From assembly GCF_900107995.1 (NCBI RefSeq), contig NZ_FNUM01000001.1:569695-633694 (forward strand): DNA of 64,000 bases. The letters run 5' to 3'. Numbering within the stretch: position 1 is the first letter of the stretch; the number at the start of each line of letters is the position of its first letter. Below are positions 27,958 through 37,504 of this stretch, in pieces. This stretch comes from Alcanivorax sp. DSM 26293. GTDB taxonomy: Bacteria > Pseudomonadota > Gammaproteobacteria > Pseudomonadales > Alcanivoracaceae. A program made the position numbers and the translations under genes. Below the pieces are notes generated by a model that saw nothing but the letters and a program-made list of their open reading frames with translations, searched no databases and was not told the origin of the DNA.

Positions 27958-28491
27958 TTATTCGCCGCCTTTCTCGAACAGCGGCTGCTCGGTGGCGTAG
28001 TAGACCATATCACCGAGCTCATGCTTGCCTGCCTCATTTTTCAGCAGCGGCAGAAAGATCACCCAGGGGCGAACATCGCGGTGATCCACCTGGGCCCACA
28101 CCCCGGTGACTTTGTCGCCATTTTCAGCGGTAATCTCATGGAGACGGAACAGCGCCATCAACTCGATGTCCGGCTGCTCTTTACCGATCTTGCGCAACTG
28201 CATGAACAGGCCCTGTGCCCACTCTTCCGCGCTGGGCGCATCTTCCTTATCCCCGGAATAGCCCACCGCCCGAACCGTATCGCCAGACTGAATCATACCG
28301 AAAGGATAGAGCCCGCCGGAGCGCTGGATGGCTTTCAGCGCCTGGCGAAGGCCGGCTTCAGCCAGCTGGTCCATGGCTTGCTGTTCAGGGCTTTTCTGTT
28401 GCTTTTCAGCCCCAGCGGCAGGGGCCTCCTCAGCCGTGACACTGGTTGCCCACAGCCCCATTACAAGAAAAAAGATTCCCAAAAAACGCAT
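27958..28491 (-). CDS. Uncharacterised periplasmic protein
   Basis: A 177-residue protein with a cleavable signal peptide (MRFLGIFFLVMGLWATSVTA, residues 1-20). The mature part starts with a Gln/Glu-rich stretch and has a mixed alpha/beta core with GLYPFGMIQSGDTVRAVGY and VTGVWAQVDHRDVRPWVIFLPL. No family recognised. It is the first gene of a minus-strand row with the two coiled-coil proteins, 163 bp upstream of the larger one, so operon membership is possible but not certain. Confidence 0.7.
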   Translation of the reverse strand: MRFLGIFFLVMGLWATSVTAEEAPAAGAEKQQKSPEQQAMDQLAEAGLRQALKAIQRSGGLYPFGMIQSGDTVRAVGYSGDKEDAPSAEEWAQGLFMQLRKIGKEQPDIELMALFRLHEITAENGDKVTGVWAQVDHRDVRPWVIFLPLLKNEAGKHELGDMVYYATEQPLFEKGGE

Positions 28492-28600
28492 ACATTACAC
28501 CTGTTATTTTCATTCGCTTGGGGGTTGGACCACACAACGGCCGACAATATCCCAGGCTGGGGACGCTACCAAACTTCCCTGATCGCCGCCATATGGACAC

Positions 28601-28629
28601 AAAAAAGGCCGCGAAGGCGGCCTTTTTCG
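28601..28629 (-). terminator. Terminator after sodB
   Basis: AAAAAAGGCCGC, four-base loop, GCGGCCTTTTT; A-run on one side and T-run on the other. Serves sodB on the minus strand. Confidence 0.88.
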
Positions 28630-28664
28630 TTACCTGAACGGTATCCCCGCAGGGATAGACCGTC

Positions 28665-29252
28665 TTAACCGGCAAAGTTGCTGGCGGCAAAGTCCCAGTT
28701 GATCAGGTTCCAGATGGATTCCAGATACTTGGGACGGGCATTGCGGTAGTCCACGTAGTAGGCGTGTTCCCACACGTCCACAGTGAACAGCGGAGTCTGG
28801 CCCTTGTCGTGGGCGATCGGGGTATCCGCATCGTCGGTGTTGACGATTTCCAGGCTGCCATCGCTGTTCTTCACCAGCCAGGTCCAGCCGGAGCCGAAGT
28901 TGCCGGTAGCCTTGGCGTTGAACTGGGACTTGAACTCGTCGAAAGAACCGAAGGCCTTGTCGATGGCCGCAGCCAGATCACCGGTGGGGGCGCCACCGCC
29001 GTTGGGGCTCAGGCTATTCCAGTAGAAAGTGTGGTTCCACACCTGGGCCGCCTGGTTGAACAGACCGCCTTCAGCGCTCTTGATGATCTCTTCCAGGGAT
29101 TTGCCTTCGTTGTCAGTGCCGGCAACCATTTCGTTCAGCTTGGTCACGTAGGCATTGTGGTGCTTGCCGTGATGGTACTCGAGAGTCTCTGCAGAAATAT
29201 GCGGTTCCAGTGCATTTTTCTCGAACGGAAGCGGCGGTAATTCAAAAGCCAT
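28665..29252 (-). CDS. sodB: Superoxide dismutase, iron type
   Basis: Dismutates superoxide to O2 and H2O2 in the cytoplasm. The 195-residue protein starts FELPPLPFEKNALEPHIS, and metal ligands are His27 (YHHGKH), His in WNHTFYW, and Asp and His in DVWEHAYY. AAQVWNHTFYWNSL with Gln at the active site favours iron over manganese. I chose the second of two close ATGs (29252), seven bases after AGGGGA. It is divergent from the thiolase gene with a 290-bp gap between. Confidence 0.95.
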   Translation of the reverse strand: MAFELPPLPFEKNALEPHISAETLEYHHGKHHNAYVTKLNEMVAGTDNEGKSLEEIIKSAEGGLFNQAAQVWNHTFYWNSLSPNGGGAPTGDLAAAIDKAFGSFDEFKSQFNAKATGNFGSGWTWLVKNSDGSLEIVNTDDADTPIAHDKGQTPLFTVDVWEHAYYVDYRNARPKYLESIWNLINWDFAASNFAG

Positions 29253-29414
29253 AGTCATTTCCCCTGACATCATGTTGTTCTGTTGCGGCTCGGCAACAGA
29301 AAGAAATTCCCCGCTGGCGGCATGCCTGTCGCCAACGGCTGAATGATAATAACAAGCTACCGGCGGCAATCTCCACCACGGACCAGGGGTTTACCATGAT
29401 TGCCTTTGGCTGCA

Positions 29415-29429
29415 ATAGACGATTTCTAT
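29415..29429. promoter_or_regulatory. ATAG-N7-CTAT dyad (OxyR/LysR-type site candidate)
   Basis: ATAGACGATTTCTAT lies in the sodB/thiolase divergent gap, 163 bp before sodB. It has the half-site spacing described for OxyR (ATAG-N7-CTAT), but only one such unit is seen. Confidence 0.3.
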
Positions 29430-29542
29430 CGCCAATGCCTGATCCGTGACCGGCAGGTCCCTGTGAGATGGGGTGTCTGCCCCTTGTTTCAAGTACAATG
29501 CGCCCCAAATTTTGATAACTGCGTGCTTGGCAGGAGAAAACG

Positions 29543-30724
29543 ATGTCTGATGATGCTGTAGTAATTGTAAATGGTGCCCGTACTGCCATGGGTGGCTTCC
29601 AGGGTTCCCTGTCTGCGGTCTCCGCTCCCGAACTGGGCGCCGCCTCTATCCGTGAAGCCGTGTCCCGTGCCGGCCTGAAGCCGGAAGACGTACAGGAAGT
29701 CATCATGGGCTGTGTACTGCCCGCTGGCCTCAAGCAGGGCCCCGCCCGCCAGGCCATGCGTCTGGCCGGCCTGCCGGACAACACCGGTGCCACCACCATC
29801 AACAAGCTGTGCGGTTCCGGCATGAAGGCCACCATGTTCGCCTATGATTCCATCAAGGCCGGCACCAACGACATCGTCGTTTCCGGTGGTATGGAATCCA
29901 TGACCAATGCGCCCTATGTGCTGGACAAGGCCCGCAGCGGCATGCGCATGGGGCATGGTCAGGTCTATGACCACATGTTCCTGGACGGGCTGGAAGATGC
30001 AGAAACCGGCCGCCTGATGGGCTCCTTCGCCCAGGAAGTGGCGGACAAGCGTTCCATCAGCCGGGAAGACATGGACAACTACGCCATCGAATCCCTGAAG
30101 CGTGCCCAGGCGGCCATCGAGAACGGCTGGTTCAAGGACGAGATCGTGCCGGTGACCGTGAAAACCCGTAAGGGTGAAGTGGTTGTCGACACCGACGAGC
30201 AGCCCGGCAACGCCAACATCGACAAGATCCCGACCCTGCGTCCGGCCTTCGCCAAAGACGGCACCGTCACCGCCGCCAACGCCAGTTCCATCTCCGATGG
30301 CGGCTCCGCGCTGGTACTGGCCCGTGAGTCCGTGGCCAATGAACGCGGCCTCAAGCCGCTGGCCCGCATCCTGGCCCACGCCACCAACAGCAAACACCCC
30401 AGCGAGTTCACCATTGCGCCCATCGGTGCCACCGAAGCGGTCATGAAAAAAGCCGGCTGGACCGTGGACGACGTGGATCTGTTCGAGATCAACGAAGCCT
30501 TTGCCATGGTGGCCATGATGCCGATGATTGACCTGGGCATTCCCCACGAGAAGGTGAACATCCACGGCGGCGCCTGTGCCCTGGGCCACCCGGTGGGCTC
30601 CACTGGCTCGCGCATCATCCTCACCCTGATCCACGCGCTCAAGCGCACCGGCGGCAAGCGCGGTGTGGCCAGCCTGTGTATCGGCGGCGGCGAAGCCACT
30701 GCGGTGGCTGTTGAGCTGCTGTAA
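29543..30724 (+). CDS. Acetyl-CoA C-acetyltransferase (thiolase)
   Basis: A 393-residue biosynthetic-type thiolase that condenses two acetyl-CoA to acetoacetyl-CoA or runs in reverse. The nucleophile Cys90 is in NKLCGSGMKA, the His is in GGACALGHPVGSTGSR and the second Cys is in CIGGGEATA near the C-terminus. NEAFA is present. AtoB and PhaA types cannot be told apart from sequence alone and no phaB or phaC is adjacent. AGGAG precedes the ATG at 29543. A strong terminator follows 25 bp after the stop. Confidence 0.94.
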   Translation: MSDDAVVIVNGARTAMGGFQGSLSAVSAPELGAASIREAVSRAGLKPEDVQEVIMGCVLPAGLKQGPARQAMRLAGLPDNTGATTINKLCGSGMKATMFAYDSIKAGTNDIVVSGGMESMTNAPYVLDKARSGMRMGHGQVYDHMFLDGLEDAETGRLMGSFAQEVADKRSISREDMDNYAIESLKRAQAAIENGWFKDEIVPVTVKTRKGEVVVDTDEQPGNANIDKIPTLRPAFAKDGTVTAANASSISDGGSALVLARESVANERGLKPLARILAHATNSKHPSEFTIAPIGATEAVMKKAGWTVDDVDLFEINEAFAMVAMMPMIDLGIPHEKVNIHGGACALGHPVGSTGSRIILTLIHALKRTGGKRGVASLCIGGGEATAVAVELL

Positions 30725-30749
30725 TAGGTACAACGCTCGATGCCAGACC

Positions 30750-30775
30750 AAACGGGGCCTTCGGGCCCCGTTTTT
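30750..30775 (+). terminator. Terminator after the thiolase gene
   Basis: AAACGGGGCC-TTC-GGGCCCCGTTTTT: GC-rich stem, UUCG-like loop and T-run. Confidence 0.92.
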
Positions 30776-30801
30776 GGTTGGCGACATCCTATTTCCCGCC
30801 C

Positions 30802-30957
30802 TCTGTAGGAGCACCTCTTGAGGTGCGAACCAGGGAGAGCGTGATCATTCAGAAAGACCTGTCAGGCCCTGGAATGCCTGATCCCCCTGCGGGCGATTCC
30901 CGCGCAAGCGCGGTTCGCGGCTCGAGCGCCGCTCCTACAGCGGCTTCGTAGAAATGA
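30802..30957. repeat. REP plus ~100-bp composite repeat
   Basis: A REP with a different stem (TGTAGGAGCACCTCTTGAGG) at 30803-30830, then the composite repeat 30859-30957 that shares ATGCCTGATC, GCGATTCC, GCAAGCGCGGTTCGCGG and GCTCCTACAGCGGCTTCGTA with the copies at 19588 and 41369. No 7-bp arms surround this copy. The rest of the 400-bp gap to fabY carries its promoter region. Confidence 0.8.
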
Positions 30958-31125
30958 CAAAGCCACCCCTCCAACAATTCATTTCCGAAACATCCGCTTT
31001 CACTTTCAAATTCTGTTGCACTTTCCTGACCGGATTCGCCCTCCGTCGTATACGCAAAACAGGGTTTCATCTGTACCCTGACCGGCTAGTCACCGTTTTG
31101 GATTGGGCGCAGGCCCGGGAGCACC

Positions 31126-32934
31126 ATGACAGCATTACCCGTGATCACCGCCATGGGCGGCATCAATGCGGCCGGCCGCAGCGCCCTGCATTTCGGCTTT
31201 CAACGGCTGGTATTTGACGCCCTGCCGGATGCCGGCCGCCAGGACACACTGCGTTCGCTGGGCCAGTTGACCGGCCGCAGCATGGACCAGCAGCTGGCCG
31301 CCACGCTGATTCGCGCCCTGCCCGACGCCCACCGTCTCCACGCCGCCATCAGCGGCACCAGCGACATTCCCGTTACCCTGGAAATGCGCAACATGGACCT
31401 GCCTGACCCGCTACCCGCTGGCTGGCAGGTCTCCCCTATCGACAAACGCCGCTGCCAGGTCACCCTGCCCGCGGGGCTGGATCTGCGTGTTCCCCATGAC
31501 GCCCCGCGCCGGGTCAGCGCTGCCGGGCAATTGCCGGACGGCTTCGATCCCGGCGCCCTGTATGCCTCGCGCAACCACCCCCGGGCCCTGCAGATGGCCA
31601 TCTTCGGTATCAGCGATGCGCTGGGGGATCTGGGCATGGACTGGGCCACCGTGGCCGGCAAGGTGCGCCCGGATCAGGTCGCCGTTTACGCCAGCAACGC
31701 CATGTCCCAGCTGGACGACAACGGCCTGGGCGGCGTCATGCGCTTCCCGCCCAATGGCCAGCGCATCACCTCCAAACAGGTGCCGCTGGGACTGGGCGAG
31801 ATGACCGCGGATTTTCTCAATGCCTATGTGCTGCACTCGGTGGGTACCACCGGCGGCATGCTGGGCGCCTGCGCCACCTTCCTCTACAACCTGGAAAAAG
31901 GGGTGCAGGCCATTCGCAGCGGCAAGGTACGGGTGGCCATCGTCGGCACCAGCGAAGCCCCGCTGGTAGCAGAAGTCATGGAAGGGTACCGGGCCATGGG
32001 TGCGCTGGCAGAAGACCAGGACCTGGCCGCTCTGGACAGTGCCCAACAGGCGGATGTGCGCCGCGCTTGCCGGCCGTTTTCCGATAACTGCGGCTTTACC
32101 ATGGCCGAGTCCGCCCAGTTCACCGTGCTGATGGATGATGCCCTGGCCCTGGAACTGGGTGCCGATATTCTCGGCGCCGTACCGGATGTGTTTATCCATG
32201 CGGACGGGGCCAAGAAATCCATTTCCGCCCCCGGCGTGGGTAACTACCTGACCGTGGGTAAAGCCGCTGCCCTGACCCTTCAGCTGATCGGCGACAAGGG
32301 CCTGCGCGAGCACAGCTTTGTTCATGCTCACGGTACCGGCACCCCCCAGAACCGGGTCACCGAATCGGTGATTCTGGACCGGGTGGCCGAGGCCTTCGGT
32401 GTCCGCCAGTGGCCGGTGACGGCCATCAAGGCGTTTGTGGGACACTCCCTGGGCAGTGCCGGCGGCGACCAGCTGGCCGCGACGCTGGGTAGCTTCGCGC
32501 AAGGGATATTGCCGGGCATCAGCACCATCGACCACATTGCCAGTGATGTGCACCGCCAGCACCTGGACTTCGCCATGGACCACGTCCCGCGCGACGACTT
32601 GCAAGCCAGCCTGATCAACTCGAAGGGGTTTGGAGGCAACAACGCCACTGCTGTGGCGTTGTCCGCTCGGGTCACCGAGGCCATGTTGCAACAACGCCAT
32701 GGCAGCAAAGCCATCAGCCATTGGCAAACTGCCCGTGACACGGTGCTGCAGGCCAAGAGCCGTTTCCGCGACCACTGCCTGCACGAAGCCCCCAAACCGG
32801 TATACCGGTTTAACGAGGGGGTAATGGGAGATGAAGCGGTGACGCTGACCGGGGATGCGGTGCAACTCAATGGCGGCACCGCCATGCCCTTTGACGACGA
32901 CAACGGCCTGGCGGCTTACCAAATCAATCTCTAG
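31126..32934 (+). CDS. fabY: Beta-ketoacyl-ACP synthase FabY-type
   Basis: A 602-residue condensing enzyme of the FabY class, which in Pseudomonas aeruginosa starts fatty-acid synthesis from acetyl-CoA and malonyl-ACP in place of FabH. The active-site Cys is in GACATFLYNLEKGV, and the two His are in HAHGTGTPQNRVTES and GHSLGSAGGDQLA. The long N-terminal region (about 170 residues before the thiolase core) distinguishes FabY from FabB/FabF. GGGAG precedes the ATG. It converges with the DUF6351 gene over a short heptad-arm element. The FabY call rests on overall length and pattern. Confidence 0.85.
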   Translation: MTALPVITAMGGINAAGRSALHFGFQRLVFDALPDAGRQDTLRSLGQLTGRSMDQQLAATLIRALPDAHRLHAAISGTSDIPVTLEMRNMDLPDPLPAGWQVSPIDKRRCQVTLPAGLDLRVPHDAPRRVSAAGQLPDGFDPGALYASRNHPRALQMAIFGISDALGDLGMDWATVAGKVRPDQVAVYASNAMSQLDDNGLGGVMRFPPNGQRITSKQVPLGLGEMTADFLNAYVLHSVGTTGGMLGACATFLYNLEKGVQAIRSGKVRVAIVGTSEAPLVAEVMEGYRAMGALAEDQDLAALDSAQQADVRRACRPFSDNCGFTMAESAQFTVLMDDALALELGADILGAVPDVFIHADGAKKSISAPGVGNYLTVGKAAALTLQLIGDKGLREHSFVHAHGTGTPQNRVTESVILDRVAEAFGVRQWPVTAIKAFVGHSLGSAGGDQLAATLGSFAQGILPGISTIDHIASDVHRQHLDFAMDHVPRDDLQASLINSKGFGGNNATAVALSARVTEAMLQQRHGSKAISHWQTARDTVLQAKSRFRDHCLHEAPKPVYRFNEGVMGDEAVTLTGDAVQLNGGTAMPFDDDNGLAAYQINL

Positions 32935-32952
32935 CGCTACTCGGATGGGAAA

Positions 32953-33021
32953 GGGTGAGTAACGAGGTATGAGTTACGAGTTACGAAAACCTTTCCCGGT
33001 CTTCGCAACTCGTCACTCAGC
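32953..33021. repeat. AGnnnCG heptad-arm inverted element between fabY and DUF6351 gene
   Basis: Left arm 32956-32990: AGTAACG, AGGTATG, AGTTACG, AGTTACG. Right arm 33001-33021: CGCAACT, CGTCACT, CAGC. It has no internal hairpin or REP and is the simplest form of the element. Confidence 0.8.
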
Positions 33022-33039
33022 ACCCCCAGCGACTGAAAA

Positions 33040-35664
33040 TCAGCGAATCTCCACCTGGAAGGCCGGCGACGCCCAGCCCTGAGGACGGGTGGCCATACCA
33101 TCAGCCAAGGGGGCACCGCCGTAAATGACCTGCTGCGCATCACCGTACTGCAACCAGGTCCGGGTAGGCATGGTCCCCTCGCCGGGCTTGCTGTAATCGC
33201 AGACGCCCTGCGGGAAGATCTCCGCCACCTGGTCCGCGAAACCCTGCGGATCCAGTACCGTGGGGTAATCTGCCGGATCCACCGGTTTCAGCTGGCATTT
33301 GTTGGTCAGGGTCTGGATGCTGTCACCGGCCACGGTCCGTGGCGTCCCGAAACGGGTCTGCACCACGGTCTGTTGCAGGCCCAGAACCGGATCGGTCAGC
33401 GGTGCCAGCAACTCACCCAGGGTGCCCAGTAACTCACCCAGCACCGGCAGCTCGGACACCACCGGCAGCGCGCTGATATCCAGGCCACATACCTGACCGG
33501 TGAGCGCATCCACCACCACCCCGGCTTCCGCCGGTGCCGGCGGCAGCAGGGACAGATCCAGCCCCGGCAGGATCGGGTCCGGGTACAACAGATTGCCGGT
33601 CAACGGCACGATGGGGCCTTCAGGGCCGAACAGGGACGATACGGAAAGACACCGGTCGCGGGCATAAACCGGCTTGTTGGCGATCACCTTTTCGGCCACC
33701 GGCGTGGCCGTGGCATCCTGCTCGATGCCGGACAGCCACAGGTCCATGACCAGCAGGGCTTCGGTGGTGAAAACCGAATCGCCAAACAGCGGTGCCGGGC
33801 CATACCAGATCACATGGTTATCGGCGTGACCCTGGGTCTGCTCCAGCCGCGCACGCATCTGCCAGGAATGGTAGGCGTCATGGGCAATGCCCGGGTCCGG
33901 GCCACGCAGATCAATGATCGGCACATTGGCCAGATGCTCAGCGGTGTTGATGGCGCCGGTCCGATAGGCATTTCGCAAGGCTTGCGGGTCAGCCACGGTG
34001 CGCTCGGCCTGATAGTCGATATCCACACTCAAACCGCCGATTTCCCGATTCACCCTGAGAAACTGTTCGCCGCTGATCACCCCGTTCTGCAATGCTTTCA
34101 ACCCATACTGGACGCCCACATTATCCAGCGGAATACCACCAAAACCGCGACCGAGCAGCTGTTCATTGCGGGTCCATACCGACGGGTCACGGGGGCCAAA
34201 CTGGTTGATCATGTAATCCAGCAAGCCGCAACGCAGTCCGTCCGGCTGCGACTCGGCGTCATAGACCGCCACCCCTTCCTGCAGACCCGGACAATCTTCC
34301 TGGTCCGGGTAGGCGGACGGGAAGAATGCCAGATCGGAGACCACCGGATTCAACGGCAAGTGGCCATAGAAGGCGGACCACTGCGCGGCCGGAATCACCC
34401 CGGAGGTCAGCAGCGAGGTAACCACCTCCTGAAACCCTTGCGGATCGGTAGGCAGCTGGTTGCCGAAGTAATTACTGAGCAGGTTGTAGTCCGCGAACTG
34501 GGTGGCGGTGGTCCAGACATCCGGGTAGGAGCATTGCACGATCAGTCCCTGATAAATGCCCGGGTAGGCATTGGCCACGTGGTGCTGGGTAATGGAACCA
34601 CCGGAACAACCGGTGCCGATGGTGTAACGGATTTCCCCATACTGTTCGATGATCCGCTCTTTCCCCATCATCAGGGACTCCGCCGCGGTTGCCAGATTGG
34701 CGTTATGCCCCAGGTTGGCCTGGGCCGTGGACAGGGTCATGAACCCCCGCGCCAGGGCGGTAGTGATGCTGTCACCCAGCAACAGCTCGGCGCCCGCGGG
34801 GGCAGTGCCGGCGATATCACCACGGGGCACCTCCCCCATGCCATAACTGACGCCCACGTTACCGCCATGATGAATCAGCAGCTTGCCGTTCCATTGCGGT
34901 TGCGGGTCCAGGGCGGTCCAGGGCTGATCCGGTTGATAGAGCGTCATGATCAGGTAACGGTCACGATTCATGACCCCTTCTTCCATGCGCACGATAAAGG
35001 GCATTTCCATGCCTTCATCCGTGGTAATGCGGGCAATGCTGTCATCGGCAGGCGGATTTGCCGGGTCGTAGGGCTGGAAGGCTTGCGGCAAGCCGGGGTT
35101 TTCCGGATCAAAGTTGGTCAGCAGGTTTTCCAGTTTGTTGGCCTGCACATACTGAAAGGTGTATTCCGGCGGCTGATTACACTGGGCATCCACCGCCTGT
35201 TCATTGGTGCACTGCCAGGGCTGCAGCTGGGGCCCGGAAAACACCGGACCGCCGTTGGGGTGGTTGATGATCTGCCGCTCCAGCACCGACGCATCGGCCA
35301 GCACCACGGTGACCGTGTTGGCCCCCAGCGCCATGCCTTCCAGCAAGCCCTTTAGGGTGCCCTCGCTGGTTGCCGTCAAGTGCTCGGTCACCTCCCGATC
35401 ACCCAGCATGACCTTTGCCCCGCTCAACAGGGCGCTATCGTCTACCGTAATTTCCACCAGGGCATCACCGCCGCTGATCAGGTCCGCGCGATTGGACAGC
35501 ACACGGATATCACCTTCTCCCGCCTGCGGCGTTTCGGGAAGGTCCGGATCGGGGGTATTCGGAACCGGATTACTGGCCGCCGGCGACGACGACGAACCGC
35601 CACCACCACAAGCCGCCAACAGGGCTACCAGGACGGCCGCCAGCAAACGAGACAGGGATTTCAT
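33040..35664 (-). CDS. Large DUF6351-type lipoprotein with tannase/hydrolase-like core
   Basis: An 874-residue secreted lipoprotein. The signal ends in the lipobox LLAAC (Cys20), followed by Gly-Ser linker GGGGSSSS. An N-terminal beta domain (about 50-130) has ISGGDALVEI. The core contains GTGCSGGSITQHHVANAYPGIYQGL near residue 350, a GxSxG-like nucleophile elbow, and HADN plus HDAYH His-containing segments further on, giving an alpha/beta-hydrolase look related to tannase/feruloyl esterases or hydroxybutyrate-oligomer hydrolases. The substrate is not known. It is divergent from the phospholipase D-like gene. Confidence 0.75.
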   Translation of the reverse strand: MKSLSRLLAAVLVALLAACGGGGSSSSPAASNPVPNTPDPDLPETPQAGEGDIRVLSNRADLISGGDALVEITVDDSALLSGAKVMLGDREVTEHLTATSEGTLKGLLEGMALGANTVTVVLADASVLERQIINHPNGGPVFSGPQLQPWQCTNEQAVDAQCNQPPEYTFQYVQANKLENLLTNFDPENPGLPQAFQPYDPANPPADDSIARITTDEGMEMPFIVRMEEGVMNRDRYLIMTLYQPDQPWTALDPQPQWNGKLLIHHGGNVGVSYGMGEVPRGDIAGTAPAGAELLLGDSITTALARGFMTLSTAQANLGHNANLATAAESLMMGKERIIEQYGEIRYTIGTGCSGGSITQHHVANAYPGIYQGLIVQCSYPDVWTTATQFADYNLLSNYFGNQLPTDPQGFQEVVTSLLTSGVIPAAQWSAFYGHLPLNPVVSDLAFFPSAYPDQEDCPGLQEGVAVYDAESQPDGLRCGLLDYMINQFGPRDPSVWTRNEQLLGRGFGGIPLDNVGVQYGLKALQNGVISGEQFLRVNREIGGLSVDIDYQAERTVADPQALRNAYRTGAINTAEHLANVPIIDLRGPDPGIAHDAYHSWQMRARLEQTQGHADNHVIWYGPAPLFGDSVFTTEALLVMDLWLSGIEQDATATPVAEKVIANKPVYARDRCLSVSSLFGPEGPIVPLTGNLLYPDPILPGLDLSLLPPAPAEAGVVVDALTGQVCGLDISALPVVSELPVLGELLGTLGELLAPLTDPVLGLQQTVVQTRFGTPRTVAGDSIQTLTNKCQLKPVDPADYPTVLDPQGFADQVAEIFPQGVCDYSKPGEGTMPTRTWLQYGDAQQVIYGGAPLADGMATRPQGWASPAFQVEIR

Positions 35665-35892
35665 GGGAGACTCCAGGCCGGTGCGCTGACCGGCTTATTG
35701 TTATTAACATCAGTGTCAACCCATTCTCGAGGACCGGGGGCCGACTTACTGTTGATGTGCGGTTGCGCGATAGTTAACAGGAGGGGACATTCTTTGCAGA
35801 ATGTTGTACGAATGTACCACACCATGATCCGCCAAGGTTCAGCCCCACGAGCCAGGCTGTTAAGGTAGCCGCAACCTCTGGATGGACCGCCC

Positions 35893-37320
35893 ATGATCCG
35901 ACTGAAACTTGCCCTGCTCTTGCTGCTGGCGCTGATCGCCTGCACCGCCCTCTGGCACCGTTACAAACCCCTGCCGGACGGTCTCGCCCATGAATCACCG
36001 CTGCTCCCTGCCATGGGGCTGAATCTGCTGGTGGATGACACCTGGGAAACCGCCGATGGCGGCCGGGGCATGCGTCAGCGCATTTTCGACGAGGCCCTGC
36101 GGTTGATCGAACAGGCCCGGCAACTGGTGGTGGTGGACATGTTCTTGTTCAACGCCTTTCAGGGCGCCGATGAGGCCAGTTACCGGCCCCTGTCCGAGCA
36201 GCTGACCCGGGCACTGGTGGCCAAGAAACAGCAGCAACCGGATCTACCCGTTGTCCTGATCACTGATCCCATCAACACCCTCTACGGCGGCCTGCACAGC
36301 GAGCACCTGGAGCGCCTGGAAAACGCCGGGGTGGTGGTGGCCACCACGCCCTTGCACCGGTTACGCGACTCCAATCCGAGCTGGTCCGGGATCTGGCGGA
36401 TCTGCTGTCAGTGGCTGGGCAACAGCAACGAGGGGGGCTGGCTGCCCAACCCCATGGGGCCCGGCCAGGTCACCCTGCGCAGCTACCTGACCTTGCTCAA
36501 TTTCAAGGCCAACCACCGCAAGACCCTGGTGGTGGATGAAGGCGACCGGTGGACCGCTCTGGTCACCACCGCCAACCCCCACGACGCCAGCAGTGCCCAC
36601 AGCAATCTGGGCCTCACTTTCCAGGGCCCGGCCGTGGCGGAACTGCTGGACAGCGAACTGGCGGTGGTTCGCATGGCAGGCGTTCCGCTCCCGGATCTGC
36701 CCCCCGTCCCCACCGGTCCCACAGCGGAAACCACCGCCGCCCAGCTGCAGGTACTCACCGAGGGCGCCATCCGCGACGCCTTGCTGGCCGCCGTGTCCCG
36801 CAGCCAGCGCGGTGAAGCGCTGGATGTGTCGGTGTTCTACCTGTCCCACCGCCCCCTGGTGAAGGCGCTATTGGCAGCCCATGAGCGAGGCGTTGCCGTA
36901 CGCGTGCTGCTGGACCCCAACAAGGATGCATTCGGCCGCCAGAAAAACGGCATCCCCAACCGCCAGGTGGGCGCAGAACTCCATGCAGCGGGCATTACAG
37001 TGCGCTGGTGCAACACCCAGGGCGAGCAGTGCCATACCAAGATGTTGTTGCGCAGAGGCGCTGAGCGCTCGGAAGTGATCATCGGCTCCGCCAATTTCAC
37101 CCGCCGCAATCTGGACAACCTGAACCTGGAAAGCAGCGTGCGGGTGCTGGCGAAAACGGATCACGCGTTCATGGTGAATGCCCGATCCGCCTTTGCCAGA
37201 CGCTGGGACAATCGTGACGGGGAGAAGCACAGTACCGATTACGGGGTGTACGCGGACGAAGCAAGCTGGAAGTACTGGGTGTATCGGGTAATGGAATTTA
37301 CCGGGTGGAGCAGTTTCTAG
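35893..37320 (+). CDS. Phospholipase D / cardiolipin synthase-like protein
   Basis: A 475-residue PLD-superfamily protein with two catalytic HxK motifs: NHRKTLVVDE (His208, Lys210, Asp215) and CHTKMLL near residue 378 followed by GSANFTRRNLDN. A hydrophobic N-terminus ends LIAC (Cys17), so it may be a lipoprotein or a signal-anchored periplasmic enzyme. Family members transfer or hydrolyse phosphatidyl groups. Compared with cardiolipin synthases it lacks paired N-terminal membrane helices. The ATG at 35893 follows GATGGACCGCCC without a strong ribosome site. Confidence 0.85.
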   Translation: MIRLKLALLLLLALIACTALWHRYKPLPDGLAHESPLLPAMGLNLLVDDTWETADGGRGMRQRIFDEALRLIEQARQLVVVDMFLFNAFQGADEASYRPLSEQLTRALVAKKQQQPDLPVVLITDPINTLYGGLHSEHLERLENAGVVVATTPLHRLRDSNPSWSGIWRICCQWLGNSNEGGWLPNPMGPGQVTLRSYLTLLNFKANHRKTLVVDEGDRWTALVTTANPHDASSAHSNLGLTFQGPAVAELLDSELAVVRMAGVPLPDLPPVPTGPTAETTAAQLQVLTEGAIRDALLAAVSRSQRGEALDVSVFYLSHRPLVKALLAAHERGVAVRVLLDPNKDAFGRQKNGIPNRQVGAELHAAGITVRWCNTQGEQCHTKMLLRRGAERSEVIIGSANFTRRNLDNLNLESSVRVLAKTDHAFMVNARSAFARRWDNRDGEKHSTDYGVYADEASWKYWVYRVMEFTGWSSF

Positions 37321-37367
37321 GGTAAAGGCAATTTTCACCGCAAAGTAGACGCGCCAGCTTCGCAAAC

Positions 37368-37494
37368 CGTAGGAGCGTCGCTGGCGGCGCGATTCCAGGC
37401 GTTGGATTATGCACTTCATGCACCCTACGGACCGCCCTCGCGGGCGTTACCTCCACTGCGTTCCGGTTCGCGCCGCCAGCGACGCTCCTACAGA
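37368..37494. repeat. Inverted pair of REPs
   Basis: REP at 37369-37393 (GTAGGAGC...GCGATT) and its inverted partner 37468-37493 (CGCGCCGCCAGCGACGCTCC). The region between has no 7-bp period. It sits between the convergent phospholipase-like gene and the 37505 gene. Confidence 0.85.
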
Positions 37495-37504
37495 AAGGAA
37501 GGGG

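Noticed and set aside
29543-30724. Naming the thiolase phaA
   Set aside because: No phaB or phaC nearby, and AtoB-type enzymes look the same.
33040-35664. Calling the large lipoprotein a hydroxybutyrate-oligomer hydrolase
   Set aside because: The nucleophile region is compatible, but the rest of the protein fits the DUF6351 description better and no polyhydroxyalkanoate genes are nearby.
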